A stretch of DNA of 32,498 nt from Brochothrix campestris FSL F6-1037 (GCF_000525915.1 NZ_AODH01000008.1:1-32498); one strand, 5' to 3'. Numbered from the stretch's first letter, positions 1-12,338 are shown. Notes: generated from the sequence alone by a model not told the origin. A program made the numbers and translations.

Positions 1-1080
1 AACCCCGGTTGGGATTGAAATTAACATTGTTGTTATCGAGAAAGCAGAGTTAACAGCTGTACCGTTACCCATTGTGAAGAAATGGTGAACCCATACTAAG
101 AAACTCAAGAATGAAATGACGACGATTGAGCCGACCATTGCGTTGTAACCGAACAAGCGTTTACGCGAGAAGGTTGCAATAATTTCTGAGAAAATACCGA
201 AAGCTGGAATCGCAACGATATATACTTCAGGATGACCCCAAACCCAGAAAAGGTTGGCCCACATCATTGGCATCCCACCATCAGCAAGCGTAAAGAATGC
301 AGTACCGAATAAACGGTCAAATGTTAATAATGCTAACGCAATTGTTAAAACTGGGAACGCAAGAATAATAATTAAACTTGTAATTAATGTTGTCCAACTA
401 AACATTGGCATATTCATTAACTTCATGCCTTTCGTACGCATACGCATAATCGTAACGATGAAGTTAATACCGGTCATCAATGTACCGACACCCGATAATT
501 GAATACCTAATAGATAGAAGTTAACACCGTAACCGGCGTTGAACGGCGTTGTTGCCAGTGTGGCATAGTTTGTCCAACCAGCATCTGGTGAACCCCCAAC
601 AACGAATGAAATATTGAATAACATCGCACCTAAGAAGAAAGCCCAGAAGCTCAAGTTATTAAGTACTGGGAACGCTACATCGCGTGCCCCGATTTGTAAC
701 GGCATTACTACGTTCATTAAACCTAATAAGAACGGCATTGCCATGAAGATGATCATAATAACACCATGAGTAGAAAAGACCTCATTATAATGTTGAGCAT
801 CTAAAAATTTCATGCCTGGTAAAGCTAATTGTGTTCGGATCATTAAAGCATCGACCCCGCCACGGAATAACATAATGATTGCAGCAATCATGTACATTAC
901 ACCGATACGTTTGTGATCGACTGATGAAAGCCATTCACTAAATAACCATTTCCATTTTTTGAAGTACGTTAAGCCAGCAACAATCGCGATTGAAGCAAGA
1001 CCAATGGAAACTTGTGCGCCTAGTATTAGTGGATCACCAGTAATGATGTACTCACTTAATACAGATAAAATATCCGCCAT
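1..1080 (-). CDS. qoxB: Cytochrome aa3 quinol oxidase subunit I, partial
   Basis: Catalytic heme-copper subunit of the menaquinol oxidase, an integral membrane protein that reduces oxygen and pumps protons. The gene reads left from an ATG at 1078-1080 and runs off the window after 360 codons, so the C-terminal part is missing. The start is supported by an AGAGGAGG ribosome site 10 bases upstream. The translation begins [17 protein letters not shown] and continues through [14 protein letters not shown] and [14 protein letters not shown]. It includes [17 protein letters not shown] around 215-265, which holds the CuB-ligand histidine and the HPEVY signature of the family. The many hydrophobic helices fit subunit I. 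It lies 51 bp downstream of qoxA, so the two are almost certainly cotranscribed; qoxC and qoxD would be expected beyond the window edge. Identification is from family motifs and gene order. Confidence 0.95.
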   Translation of the reverse strand, partial: MADILSVLSEYIITGDPLILGAQVSIGLASIAIVAGLTYFKKWKWLFSEWLSSVDHKRIGVMYMIAAIIMLFRGGVDALMIRTQLALPGMKFLDAQHYNEVFSTHGVIMIIFMAMPFLLGLMNVVMPLQIGARDVAFPVLNNLSFWAFFLGAMLFNISFVVGGSPDAGWTNYATLATTPFNAGYGVNFYLLGIQLSGVGTLMTGINFIVTIMRMRTKGMKLMNMPMFSWTTLITSLIIILAFPVLTIALALLTFDRLFGTAFFTLADGGMPMMWANLFWVWGHPEVYIVAIPAFGIFSEIIATFSRKRLFGYNAMVGSIVVISFLSFLVWVHHFFTMGNGTAVNSAFSITTMLISIPTGV

Positions 1081-1131
1081 GTGTTTTGAACCTCCTCTAA
1101 ATTTATGAAAAAGAGCGATGAATTACGTCGC

Positions 1132-2142
1132 TTAATGTGCCGTTTTTGCAGTTGTTGGACCGTGTTTCATTTCGCCATCTTCTGTGTAACGTGCATTTGT
1201 AACCGTTGTTTCACGTGCAGGTAATAATGGTTTATCTGAAAGTTCTTGTTTTTCATTTGGATTATGTGGATTTAACGGTACATAGTTGTAACGTTTCCAA
1301 GCATAGAAAACGTATTCCGGATCGGTCACATGATTAGCAAACCCTAAGTGAGTGCCACTAAACGTTTGTTGTTCTTCATGACCAGGAATTAACATTTTAT
1401 CGTATGCATCCTGTGTTAATTTATCTTTTGTTTGTGCCGTTTTAACCCAAGCATTGAAATCTGCTTCAGATTGCGCGTTGACATCAAATTTTTGACCTTC
1501 AAAGCCACGACCATTGTAGTTCGAGTTACGACCTTGGTATGTACCCTCGTGATCAGCTTGTAAGAATAAGTTCATGACCATACCAGTCATTGCATATTTT
1601 TGACCACCTAATTGCGGTACCCAGAAAGATGTCATTGTATCCGCTGCTACTAATTTGAACTCGATTGGACGGTCAACTGGAATGTTAACATAGTTAACTG
1701 TTTCGATGTCGCTGTCTTCATAACTAAAGAACCATTTCCAGTCAGCAGATGTTGCTGTAATTACAAGTGGCTCCTTATCCTTAGAAACAGCTGGCGCTTC
1801 TTCTAATGAATAGATTGCTTTAACTGTAGGAATAGTTAAGGCCACAACAATTAGAATTGGAATAACTGTCCAAATGACTTCTAATTTGATACTCCCGTGC
1901 ATATTCGGTTCATAATTGTCTAGATTTTTACGTTCGCGATACTTAACAAGCATTACAGCAAGTAACACCATCACGACTAAGACGATGACAACCATAAAGA
2001 TGATTGAATACATGATTAGTCCGCTTTGCGTTTTTGCAACTGGTCCTTTTGGATCCAATACTGCAATATTACTACAACCGCTTACTAATGCTGCAATACT
2101 TAAAATACCTGTTAACAAGAGCAATTTAAATCGCTTTGCCAA
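1132..2142 (-). CDS. qoxA: Cytochrome aa3 quinol oxidase subunit II (QoxA lipoprotein)
   Basis: Subunit II of the aa3-type menaquinol oxidase, 336 aa. The N-terminus has a lipoprotein signal with lipobox LVSGC (Cys about 23), then two membrane helices (about residues 40-68 and 87-108) and an extracellular cupredoxin-like domain containing SADWKWFFSYED and TMTSFWVPQLGGQKYAMTGM. As in quinol oxidases, the region lacks the Cys-x-x-x-Cys CuA ligands of cytochrome c oxidases. The start is a TTG at 2140-2142, chosen because a strong GGGGGG ribosome site lies just upstream and the lipoprotein signal starts there; no in-frame ATG fits better. It is the first gene of the leftward qox operon. Its promoter must lie in 2143-2423, but I could not settle on one -35/-10 pair. 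Confidence 0.94.
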   Translation of the reverse strand: MAKRFKLLLLTGILSIAALVSGCSNIAVLDPKGPVAKTQSGLIMYSIIFMVVIVLVVMVLLAVMLVKYRERKNLDNYEPNMHGSIKLEVIWTVIPILIVVALTIPTVKAIYSLEEAPAVSKDKEPLVITATSADWKWFFSYEDSDIETVNYVNIPVDRPIEFKLVAADTMTSFWVPQLGGQKYAMTGMVMNLFLQADHEGTYQGRNSNYNGRGFEGQKFDVNAQSEADFNAWVKTAQTKDKLTQDAYDKMLIPGHEEQQTFSGTHLGFANHVTDPEYVFYAWKRYNYVPLNPHNPNEKQELSDKPLLPARETTVTNARYTEDGEMKHGPTTAKTAH

Positions 2143-2416
2143 TAGAATCCCCCCACTTTCTCATATTTTAGATAGCGACATGAACGTCCTATCTGTATAA
2201 TTGCTTTGTTCTAAAATAATTAACAATTTGTTCGCATTTTAGACAAAAGACTACCAACACTAATATAACCCTAATAGGCTCTTTTTTCAATCAATTTTTA
2301 ACAGTTACCTTCAGTAATAAGCTTGTTCTGTTACATACAAGCGATAAGCCTTTCACTAAACAAGCCCTTTTTTCGACCGACACATTTTAGACAATAATTA
2401 GACATATTTAAAAGAC
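2143..2416. other. qoxA upstream region, no gene
   Basis: This stretch between qoxA and the gyrA terminator holds no convincing reading frame. It is AT-rich and should contain the leftward qox promoter. A near-identical direct repeat, CATTTTAGACAAAA at 2235-2248 and CATTTTAGACAATA at 2383-2396, may be a regulator site. No hexamer pair with good spacing was found, so no promoter is called. Confidence 0.4.
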
Positions 2417-2445
2417 AAAGAAAAGAGGAGACGCTTGTCTCCTCT
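2417..2445 (-). terminator. Rho-independent terminator of gyrA
   Basis: On the minus strand a 9-bp stem (AGAGGAGAC / GTCTCCTCT, 4-base loop) is followed by TTTTCTTT. It lies about 245 bp past the gyrA stop because a repeat element occupies the space between them. Confidence 0.85.
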
Positions 2446-2690
2446 AAGAGTGAAGATAATAATGTCTCAGATTATCGGAGTCGAGTACGCTATGTACAAC
2501 ACTCACCTCAAATATTCACATTGTCAATAGAACAACGTTTCTATTCAGTTTACTCATTTCGTAGCCAACGAAAGTCGTATTAAACGTCGTTTCACTTTGA
2601 AAATAATGCAACTGACTTTGACTACGGGACGATAAAAGCTAAAGAAAAATGTAGTTGTAGCTGTTTACTTCTAACCGGCTGATTTCACTT
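2446..2690 (-). repeat. Terminator-associated repeat element, copy 1 (degenerate)
   Basis: The sequence abutting the gyrA terminator hairpin, AAGAGTGAAGATAATAATG, matches end A of the family (CAGACTGAAGATAAACGCTG in better copies). Further in it shares GTCGAGTAC...GTAC...ACTCACCTCAAA (about 2480-2512) with copy 4, and AACAACGTTTCTATTCAGTTT (about 2531-2552) with copies 4 and 6. The inner motif GACTTTGACTACGGGACGATAA resembles GACTTTGTTTACGAGATGATAA of copy 3. The far end reaches the gyrA stop codon and no second hairpin is recognisable there. No protein-coding frame. Membership rests on matching by eye. Confidence 0.7.
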
Positions 2691-5159
2691 TTATTCCGCT
2701 ACTTCTTCAGTTGCAACGTCAACTTCTTCCAGTTCTTTTTCGGTTGGCGCAATGGTTGCGACCTTATCTTTTTCATCGAGACGGATTAAACGCACACCCA
2801 TCGTTGAACGACTTGTTTCTGAAATCGCGTCAACAGACATTCGGATTAAGACACCTTCAACCGTCATAATCATCAAGTCTTCTTCACCATTGACCGTAAT
2901 CATGTTAGTAAGCGGGCCATTTTTCGCCGTAATACTCACGGTTTTGACACCTTTACCGCCACGACCTTGAACAGAATATTGTTCAATCGGTGTTTGCTTA
3001 CCATAACCATTCTCAGTCACAATTAAAACCTTATCTGCTGGTTTTACAACTTCCATTCCAACAACATAGTCGGCTTCGTTTAGACGAATACCACGCACAC
3101 CTGCTGCTGTACGACCCATGATGCGGACATCTTCCTCTTGGAAGTGAATACTTTGTCCTAAATGCGTTGCCATGATGACATGATTTGTTCCGTTGGTAAT
3201 TTGCACACGGATTAATTCATCATTTTCACGTAAATCGATTGCTCGTAAACCACTCGTTCTAATGTTAGTGAATTGCGAAAGCTGTGTCCGTTTTACAACA
3301 CCGTTACGGGTTGCAAAGAAAAGGAAATGATCTTGCGGCACATCTTTAATCGAAATCATGGCATTGATTTCTTCATCTTTTTCAATACCAAGTAAGTTAA
3401 CAACCGGTAATCCTTTAGCTGTTCGACTAAATTCAGGAATCTCATAGCCTTTAGCACGGTATACCTTACCTGTATTCGTAAAGAAGAGAATCGTATCATG
3501 GGTTGACGTTGCTAACAGTTGTTCAACAAAGTCCCCTTCATGAATCGCCATTCCTTGCACACCACGACCACCGCGGTTTTGCGCACGATAGGTTGAGGCA
3601 GGTAAACGTTTAATATAATTGTTTTTTGTAATCGTAATAACGATATCTTCTTGCTCGATTAAATCTTCATCTTCTACCGATAAAATATCACCGACTGTGA
3701 TTTCAGTACGACGCGTATCGTTAAAGCGTTCTTTAATCTCAAGTAATTCTTCACGAATGACCTGCAAGAGATTTTCTTTATCCGCTAACACCGCTTTTAA
3801 TTCTTGCATTAATGCGACTAACGCTTGGTATTCTTCTTCGATTTTATCACGTTCTAAGCCAGTTAAACGACGCAGACGCATATCTAAAATCGCCTGTGCT
3901 TGTTTTTCACTCAATTTGAACTGCGTCATCAACCCATCTTTAGCTACTGCATCCGATGTTGATGAACGAATCAATTTAATAATTGCATCAATGTTATCTA
4001 ACGCAATCCGTAATCCTTCTAAAATATGGGCACGTGCTTCGGCACGACGAAGATCAAATTCAACCCGACGACGAACAATGACTTCTTGATGTTTTAAGTA
4101 ATGATAGAGCATTTCTTTTAAGTTTAAGACCTTTGGTTGGTTGTTGACTAACGCCAACATATTAATCCCGAAGTTCGTTTGTAAGGCCGTCATTTTATAA
4201 AGATTGTTAAGGATGACACTTGCACTCGCATCACGACGAACTTCAATCACGATACGCATGCCATCACGGTCAGACTCGTCGTTTAAATCACTAATACCGA
4301 CAATCCGTTTTTCGCGCGCTAACTCAGCAATCCGTTCAATTAAACGGGCTTTGTTAACTTGGTAAGGCAACTCAGTCACGATAATTGTTTCTTTACCGTT
4401 TTTCTTCGTTTCAATTTCAACCTTCGAACGCATTGTCACGCTTCCTTTACCGGTTGCGTATGCACTACGAATACCACTGGCACCCATAATGTAACCACCC
4501 GTTGGGAAATCCGGACCTTTCACATGTTCCATTAATTCAGGAATCGTAATATCGGCATTATAACTTAAGGCCAAGACGCCGTCGATGACTTCACCTAATT
4601 GATGTGGTGGGATATTCGTTGCCATTCCGACAGCGATACCCGAAGAACCGTTGACGAGTAAGTTAGGGAAACGCGACGGTAACACAGCCGGCTCCTTTTC
4701 ACTCCCATCAAAGTTTTCCACATAATCAACCGTATCCTTGTTAATGTCTCGCAATAACTCATTTGATATTTTTGATAAACGGGCTTCAGTATAACGCATC
4801 GCTGCGGCTGAATCGCCATCGACAGATCCGAAGTTACCATGACCGTCAACAAGTAAATAACGGGTGCTGAAATCCTGAGCAAGACGGACCATTGTTTCAT
4901 AGACCGCTGTATCACCGTGTGGGTGATACTTACCGATAACTTCACCGACAATACGAGCTGATTTTTTATACGCTTTATCACTAGTCATTCCCAAATCATT
5001 CATCGCATAAAGAATACGACGGTGAACGGGTTTCAAACCATCACGAACATCGGGCAAAGCACGGGCAACAATAACACTCATTGCATAATCTAAAAAGGCT
5101 GTTTTCATCTGTTTGCTTAAATTGACTTCTTCCACTCTTTGCTCTGGTGCATCTGACAT
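2691..5159 (-). CDS. gyrA: DNA gyrase subunit A
   Basis: Breakage-reunion subunit of DNA gyrase, 822 aa, which works with GyrB as an A2B2 tetramer to introduce negative supercoils. The N-terminal winged-helix/tower domain contains [13 protein letters not shown] and the catalytic tyrosine Tyr123 in [10 protein letters not shown]. The C-terminal beta-pinwheel has repeated blades and the GyrA-box-like QGRGGKG near residue 740. The C-terminus is acidic ([15 protein letters not shown]), common in gyrase A. Start ATG at 5157-5159 with AGGAGG about 9 bases upstream. In the quinolone-determining region the residue equivalent to E. coli Ser83 is Thr84 ([12 protein letters not shown]). It follows gyrB with a 35-bp gap and is probably the last gene of the dnaA-to-gyrA cluster. 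Confidence 0.98.
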   Translation of the reverse strand: MSDAPEQRVEEVNLSKQMKTAFLDYAMSVIVARALPDVRDGLKPVHRRILYAMNDLGMTSDKAYKKSARIVGEVIGKYHPHGDTAVYETMVRLAQDFSTRYLLVDGHGNFGSVDGDSAAAMRYTEARLSKISNELLRDINKDTVDYVENFDGSEKEPAVLPSRFPNLLVNGSSGIAVGMATNIPPHQLGEVIDGVLALSYNADITIPELMEHVKGPDFPTGGYIMGASGIRSAYATGKGSVTMRSKVEIETKKNGKETIIVTELPYQVNKARLIERIAELAREKRIVGISDLNDESDRDGMRIVIEVRRDASASVILNNLYKMTALQTNFGINMLALVNNQPKVLNLKEMLYHYLKHQEVIVRRRVEFDLRRAEARAHILEGLRIALDNIDAIIKLIRSSTSDAVAKDGLMTQFKLSEKQAQAILDMRLRRLTGLERDKIEEEYQALVALMQELKAVLADKENLLQVIREELLEIKERFNDTRRTEITVGDILSVEDEDLIEQEDIVITITKNNYIKRLPASTYRAQNRGGRGVQGMAIHEGDFVEQLLATSTHDTILFFTNTGKVYRAKGYEIPEFSRTAKGLPVVNLLGIEKDEEINAMISIKDVPQDHFLFFATRNGVVKRTQLSQFTNIRTSGLRAIDLRENDELIRVQITNGTNHVIMATHLGQSIHFQEEDVRIMGRTAAGVRGIRLNEADYVVGMEVVKPADKVLIVTENGYGKQTPIEQYSVQGRGGKGVKTVSITAKNGPLTNMITVNGEEDLMIMTVEGVLIRMSVDAISETSRSTMGVRLIRLDEKDKVATIAPTEKELEEVDVATEEVAE

Positions 5160-5194
5160 AGATCAGAACCTCCTATTTCCCAGGTAATAACTGC

Positions 5195-8273
<3,079 letters not shown>

Positions 8274-8284
8274 AGTAACCCCTC

Positions 8285-8503
8285 TCAGTCAGCTTGAGCA
8301 ATTTGATATTCGCCAAAACCAATGACTGCTATTTTATCGTTTGGGTAAAGCTTACGGCCCCGACGATTGTCAGCTTCCCCGTTCACCATAATTTCATGCT
8401 CGCTCAAAAACCATTTAGCCATGCCACCAGAAGAAATAATATCGGTAATTTTCAACAGTTGGCCTAAGGTAATGTACTCCGTATTGATATTTACTTGTTC
8501 CAT
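8285..8503 (-). CDS. yaaA: S4-domain RNA-binding protein YaaA (RlbA-like)
   Basis: Small single-domain S4 protein of about 72 aa, always found between dnaN and recF in Bacilli. S4 features: [43 protein letters not shown], with the conserved G-R-K near the end. Two ATGs compete. The first (8507-8509) sits almost against the GAGGTGAG ribosome site; the second (8501-8503, [10 protein letters not shown]) has normal spacing and is preferred. S4 proteins of this group are associated with RNA or ribosome binding, but the exact role is not evident from sequence. Confidence 0.9.
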   Translation of the reverse strand: MEQVNINTEYITLGQLLKITDIISSGGMAKWFLSEHEIMVNGEADNRRGRKLYPNDKIAVIGFGEYQIAQAD

Positions 8504-8509
8504 TTTCAT

Positions 8510-8692
8510 CTCACCTCGAGTTTAGTCATTCATACTTCTATTTTACTAGATTTCGGAGGCGATTACAAATAAACGGCAAAAAAATCGGCTTTACTGCTTT
8601 TTTTTTGTAAGATAGAGTAGGCATACGTTTAACCGATAAATCTTCTTAGAACGAAAATAAAGCCCAAATAAATTGAAACACGTCTTTTAGCA
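8510..8692. other. dnaN to yaaA spacer, no gene
   Basis: AT-rich stretch of about 180 bp between the S4-protein gene and the dnaN terminator, with A and T runs (for example T9 near 8600). It may hold a leftward promoter for the yaaA-recF-gyrB-gyrA genes, since a terminator separates them from dnaN. No clear hexamers were found. Confidence 0.3.
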
Positions 8693-8730
8693 TAAAAAAA
8701 AGCATCGAGCGTTCTGCTCGGTGCTTTTTT
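8693..8730 (-). terminator. Rho-independent terminator after dnaN
   Basis: Stem AAAAGCAtCGAGC / GCTCGgTGCTTTT with loop GTTCT, flanked by an A-run on one side and a T-run on the other. On the minus strand the hairpin ends in eight Ts, right after the dnaN stop at 8745. The structure is nearly symmetric and could act on both strands. Confidence 0.85.
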
Positions 8731-8744
8731 GGTTAAACGTTTAT

Positions 8745-9890
8745 TTAGAATGTACGTACGGGGGTAATCAATTGTAAAATATCATTGCCTTCTTCATGAT
8801 CCACTGGACGGATGACAAATTGATGCATCGATCCTGAAAAAGCGATTTTAACTGTTTGGTTTTCAAACACACGTAAGGCATCAATCATGTATTTCCCATT
8901 GAATGAAATTAAGATCGATTCACCAGCGAAGCTCACTGGCATGAGTTCTTCACTAACGTTACCTACTTCAGGAGAATTAGATGAAATTTCAATTTCATTC
9001 GCTGTAGTTGATGCTAATTTAATGACATTATTGCGGTTATCACGTGCAAGTAATGACGCACGATCAATCGCTTGCAATAAACTTTTGGCAGCAATTTCAA
9101 CATCTGTTGTATTTGAAGTTGGAATCAGACGTGTCGTATCTGGATAGTTACCTTCTAATAAACGTGAGTAAAATAAAATATCAGTGATTTTGAAAAGGAT
9201 TTGATTGTTATTGACAACAATTTCTACTTTTTCAGTCGTATCATCTAAGATTTTATTTAATTCAGTCAAGCTTTTACCAGGAATAACAATATTAAATTGG
9301 GAATCCGCTGGTAAATCTACAATAATTTTACGTAAAGCCAGACGATGTGAATCGGTTGCAACCGATAAAAGTGTACTGTCTTTTAATATCCAGTTAACCC
9401 CTGTCAATACCGGACGAACTTCGACAGTACTAACTGCAAAAGCCGTTTGACGAATGAGATTTTTTAACATGTCTGCCGGAATTTTCATTGTTGGTGCATT
9501 ACCAATTTCTGGTAATTGTGGATAATCATTTGCATCTAACCCGTTTAATGAAAAGGATGCTGAACCAGATGTAATTAAAGTTTGGAATCCTTCAGTAACT
9601 TCGATTGAGACTGTTTCATTAGGTAAACGTTTGACAATGTCTGTCACGTAACGTGACGGTAAGACGATGCTGCCGTATTTTTCAATGGTGATCAATTGTT
9701 CATCATCTTTTTCTAAGGGAATAAAGGCTTCAATCGAAATATCTGAGTCACTACCAGTTAAGATTGCACCTTCGTCATTAATGCTTAGTTTAATACCGGT
9801 TAAGATTGGAATGGCAGTACGGGCTGAAATAGCGCGTGTTACTTCGTTAAGAGCTTGAATTAAATAATCACGTTTGATTGTAATTTTCAT
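8745..9890 (-). CDS. dnaN: DNA polymerase III beta subunit (sliding clamp)
   Basis: Sliding clamp that encircles DNA and tethers the polymerase; 381 aa, the usual length for Bacilli (378-380). It contains MKITIKRDYLIQALNEVTRAISARTAIPILTGI at the start, VATDSHRLALRK in the middle and a C-terminus ending in ILQLITPVRTF, all hallmarks of DnaN. Start ATG at 9888-9890, with AAGGAGA eight bases upstream. It follows dnaA after a 156-bp gap that holds the unwinding part of the origin. Confidence 0.98.
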   Translation of the reverse strand: MKITIKRDYLIQALNEVTRAISARTAIPILTGIKLSINDEGAILTGSDSDISIEAFIPLEKDDEQLITIEKYGSIVLPSRYVTDIVKRLPNETVSIEVTEGFQTLITSGSASFSLNGLDANDYPQLPEIGNAPTMKIPADMLKNLIRQTAFAVSTVEVRPVLTGVNWILKDSTLLSVATDSHRLALRKIIVDLPADSQFNIVIPGKSLTELNKILDDTTEKVEIVVNNNQILFKITDILFYSRLLEGNYPDTTRLIPTSNTTDVEIAAKSLLQAIDRASLLARDNRNNVIKLASTTANEIEISSNSPEVGNVSEELMPVSFAGESILISFNGKYMIDALRVFENQTVKIAFSGSMHQFVIRPVDHEEGNDILQLITPVRTF

Positions 9891-10046
9891 GGGAGAATCT
9901 CCTTTTATATATTAATAATTAAGTTAGTAGTAGTAGTAGGGGCTGTGGATATGTGGATAACTCAAGTTAGCCTTACAATCGTTTATTTTAAGGCGTTTAA
10001 TAACATGTGGATAACCGTGTCGTCAAAACGGCAGTTATGCACAACC
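9891..10046. other. oriC: oriC unwinding region (dnaA-dnaN spacer)
   Basis: In order on the plus strand: an AT-rich stretch (9903-9924), five consecutive TAG trios (9925-9939), a short GC cluster GGGGCTG (9939-9945), then two DnaA boxes sharing one base (TGTGGATAT 9944-9952 and TGTGGATAA 9952-9960). A third perfect box is at 10006-10014 and a one-mismatch box TTATGCACA at 10035-10043. This is the arrangement of the Bacillus subtilis basal unwinding system, in which DnaA loads from the tandem boxes onto the single-stranded trios (3'-GAT-5'). The inferred melting site is therefore the AT-rich stretch next to the dnaN start. Confidence 0.9.
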
Positions 10047-11392
10047 TTAATTTTTCAGCGTCTTGCTAATCGTTTCTAATTCACGTTTTAATTTATCGTC
10101 TGTTTTTAGCTTTGTCGCAATTTTTTCATGAGCATGGATGACTGTTGTATGATCACGCCCACCAAATTCTTCACCAATTTTAGGCAAAGAGGAATCAGTT
10201 AGTTCACGAGATAAGTACATTGCAATTTGACGTGGAAAAACAATGGATTGTGTTCTTTTTTTTCGCTTTAAAGTCTTCTAGTTTAATGTGATAAAAATCA
10301 CCAACTTCTTTTTGGATCGCTGCAATCGTAATAATCTTTGGTGTTGCATTTGGAATGATATCTTTTAGGGCTTCGGCAGCAACACTAGCATCAATCGTTT
10401 TATTAACGAGAGATGAATAGGCAACAACGCGTATTAAGGCGCCTTCAAGTTCACGAATATTAGTATCAATTTGATTGGCAATGTAAAGCATTACTTCATT
10501 AGGAATATCCAAACCATCAGAATCAGCTTTTTTTTCGTAAAATGGCAATCCGTGTTTCTAAGTCAGGTGGAGTAATATCAGTAATTAAGCCCCATTCAAA
10601 GCGCGAACGCAGGCGATCTTCTAAGGTTGGAATTTCTTTTGGTGGTCGATCACTTGAAATAATAATTTGTTTTTGTTCTTCATATAATGCGTTGAACGTG
10701 TGGAAGAATTCTTCTTGTGTTTGTTCTTTTCCGGCAATAAATTGAATATCATCAATTAATAGAATATCGACATTGCGGTATTTATTACGAAATTCTTCGG
10801 CACGGTTATCACGAATAGAATTAATAAATTCGTTGGTGAATTTTTCAGATGACAAATAAATTACACGTTGATTGGGATTATGTTCTAGGACATAATGACC
10901 GATAGCGTGCATTAAATGTGTTTTTCCGAGTCCAACTCCACCGTATAAAAAGAGTGGATTATAGGCTTTTCCAGGCGCTTCAGCAACCGCAAGTGACGCC
11001 GCGTGCGCAAAACGATTCCCACTACCAATGACAAATGAATCAAAATCATATTTTGGATTGAGATTGAGTTCACCATGTTGTTTGTAGTCGGCACGGGAAT
11101 TGGTTAAAGCTTTTTTTTCATCTAAAGCGGTCTGCGTTGCTTGTTCGCCTTCGACAATGACTCTAATATTATAGCGTTGACCAGTGACACCTTCGATAAT
11201 TTCAGAAATAATATCAACATAGTTCGCCCGAAGGCGTTCTTGCATAAATTTTTCTGGTGTCGAAATTGTAAACGTATTACCGTCAATACTAAATGGTTTT
11301 GATGGTTTGATCCAAGTTTCATAACTTGGTCCGCTTAAATAATGTTGCATTTTACTTGAAGCCTCAAACCAAATTTGATGGATGTCTGACAT
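10047..11392 (-). CDS. dnaA: Replication initiator DnaA, with two apparent frameshifts
   Basis: AAA+ initiator that binds DnaA boxes and opens the origin. Start ATG 11390-11392 with a GGGGGA ribosome site. Domain [20 protein letters not shown]; Walker [11 protein letters not shown] at residues 151-160; Walker [10 protein letters not shown]. As given, the frame stops after [20 protein letters not shown]. Dropping one base from the T8 run at 10528-10535 restores [17 protein letters not shown]. Dropping one from the T8 at 10256-10263 restores [20 protein letters not shown], and then the domain IV signature [15 protein letters not shown], with a stop at 10047-10049. The corrected protein is 447 aa, matching the family. 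A third A8 run in the same gene (11111-11118) is read in frame. dnaA is essential, so assembly error is the likeliest cause; a true lesion or slippage-tolerant tracts cannot be excluded. Confidence 0.93.
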
Positions 11393-11868
11393 ATCTTTTT
11401 TTCCCCCTGCAATTGTAGCCTGTTAAAAAAAGTTAGAGCGATAAACAAATTTATCCACAGTACTAACACTTGTGGATAAAAAAAGTGAACAACGTCTAAC
11501 AAAGTTATCCACAGGTTATTAACACACTGTGCATAACTTTTATTATCCACAGCTGTTGTTTGCGTTCATATCTGTTTTAGTTTAGCAGAAAATTGCAAAG
11601 CTATCAAGTCTATTGGAAGATTGTTCACAAAGATATTCACGTGTGCACAAACGTTATCCACAACGGTGTGAAATGGGGATAAGCTGTCCATAAGCATGTT
11701 CTAATAAAAAAACGAAACAAGTTAGCAAATGAAGATGTGGATAAACTAACGTTAATTGTGCATAATAAAAAACAGCGCAGACAAGCCTTTTTTTTGTGGA
11801 TAACTTTTCGTTGGTGGAGTTGCCGTAAGCCAAGGTTATAAAAAGGAAGAGTGAGATAGTCTACGATT
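11393..11868. other. oriC: oriC DnaA-box cluster (dnaA-rpmH spacer)
   Basis: Seven perfect DnaA boxes (TTATCCACA or its complement) start at 11451, 11471, 11505, 11543, 11654, 11736 and 11795. One-mismatch boxes lie at 11528 (TGTGCATAA), 11674 (TGGGGATAA) and 11757 (TGTGCATAA). Orientations are mixed. The region between dnaA and rpmH corresponds to the upstream box cluster of bipartite Bacilli origins. It must also contain the leftward dnaA promoter, which makes DnaA autoregulation likely; I could not identify that promoter's hexamers with confidence. Confidence 0.92.
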
Positions 11869-11872
11869 TAGA

Positions 11873-11902
11873 TTGACAATAGCACTACTTATCTACTATA
11901 AT
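11873..11902 (+). promoter_or_regulatory. rpmH promoter
   Basis: Consensus TTGACA (11873-11878) and TATAAT (11897-11902) with an 18-base spacer, 66 bp before the rpmH start. Both hexamers are perfect, suiting a highly expressed ribosomal protein gene. Confidence 0.85.
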
Positions 11903-11968
11903 TATCTAGTATGTCATTTTAATAATATTATGACACTTTTGGAATATAGATTTGAGGAGGTGTTGGAT

Positions 11969-12103
11969 ATGAAACAAACTTACCAACCAAAAAAACGTAA
12001 ACATTCAAAAGTTCACGGTTTCCGTGCACGTATGAGTTCTAAAAACGGCCGTCGCGTATTAGCTGCTCGTCGTCGTAAAGGACGTAAAGTCTTATCAGCA
12101 TAA
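11969..12103 (+). CDS. rpmH: 50S ribosomal protein L34
   Basis: Ribosomal protein L34, 44 aa, with the invariant family sequence: it starts [20 protein letters not shown] and ends GRKVLSA. The ATG at 11969-11971 is correct because GAGGAGG lies 7 bases upstream and the family always starts MKxTYQP; a longer in-frame extension upstream is not real. It is first of the plus-strand genes leading away from oriC, followed by its own terminator, so rnpA is at least partly transcribed separately. Confidence 0.99.
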   Translation: MKQTYQPKKRKHSKVHGFRARMSSKNGRRVLAARRRKGRKVLSA

Positions 12104-12109
12104 TAAGAC

Positions 12110-12139
12110 CCACTGAGTTGTCTCAGTGGTTTTTTTTTT
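12110..12139 (+). terminator. Rho-independent terminator after rpmH
   Basis: Eight-bp stem CCACTGAG / CTCAGTGG with loop TTGT, followed by ten Ts, starting 6 bp after the rpmH stop. Confidence 0.92.
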
Positions 12140-12328
12140 GATTTATTTTAAAAAAATAGGATAAGGTTGGACTGTTTGAAAGACGGTTCGTTTGTCTGTA
12201 CGTCAAACAATATCTACAATTACAGTCAAATAAGACGATATCAGTTTTTTTTTGATAAAAATTCGGCTATAATAGTATTTGTTTGACATAGTGATCAAAA
12301 CAGACCATTTTAAAAATAGGTGGTGTTA
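12140..12328 (+). promoter_or_regulatory. rnpA upstream region with candidate -10
   Basis: AT-rich spacer with a perfect TATAAT at 12268-12273 preceded by GGC. No good -35 is visible at 16-18 bases (only a T-run), so the promoter is tentative. It is needed because a strong terminator follows rpmH. Confidence 0.45.
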
Positions 12329-12338
12329 ATGAAGCCCA

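Noticed and set aside
254-502. Plus-strand open frame of 82 codons
   Set aside because: Antisense shadow of qoxB, which has clear family motifs on the minus strand.
1207-1222. parS-like sequence TGTTTCACGTGCAGGT inside qoxA
   Set aside because: The left half matches parS, but only about 12 of 16 positions agree overall and it lies within coding sequence. No perfect parS was found in the window; the soj site near 22755 (TATGTCACGTGAACGT) and the LCP site near 24653 are equally weak.
3619-4089. Plus-strand open frame of 156 codons
   Set aside because: Antisense shadow of gyrA; low-complexity Ser/Arg/Ile composition and no ribosome site.
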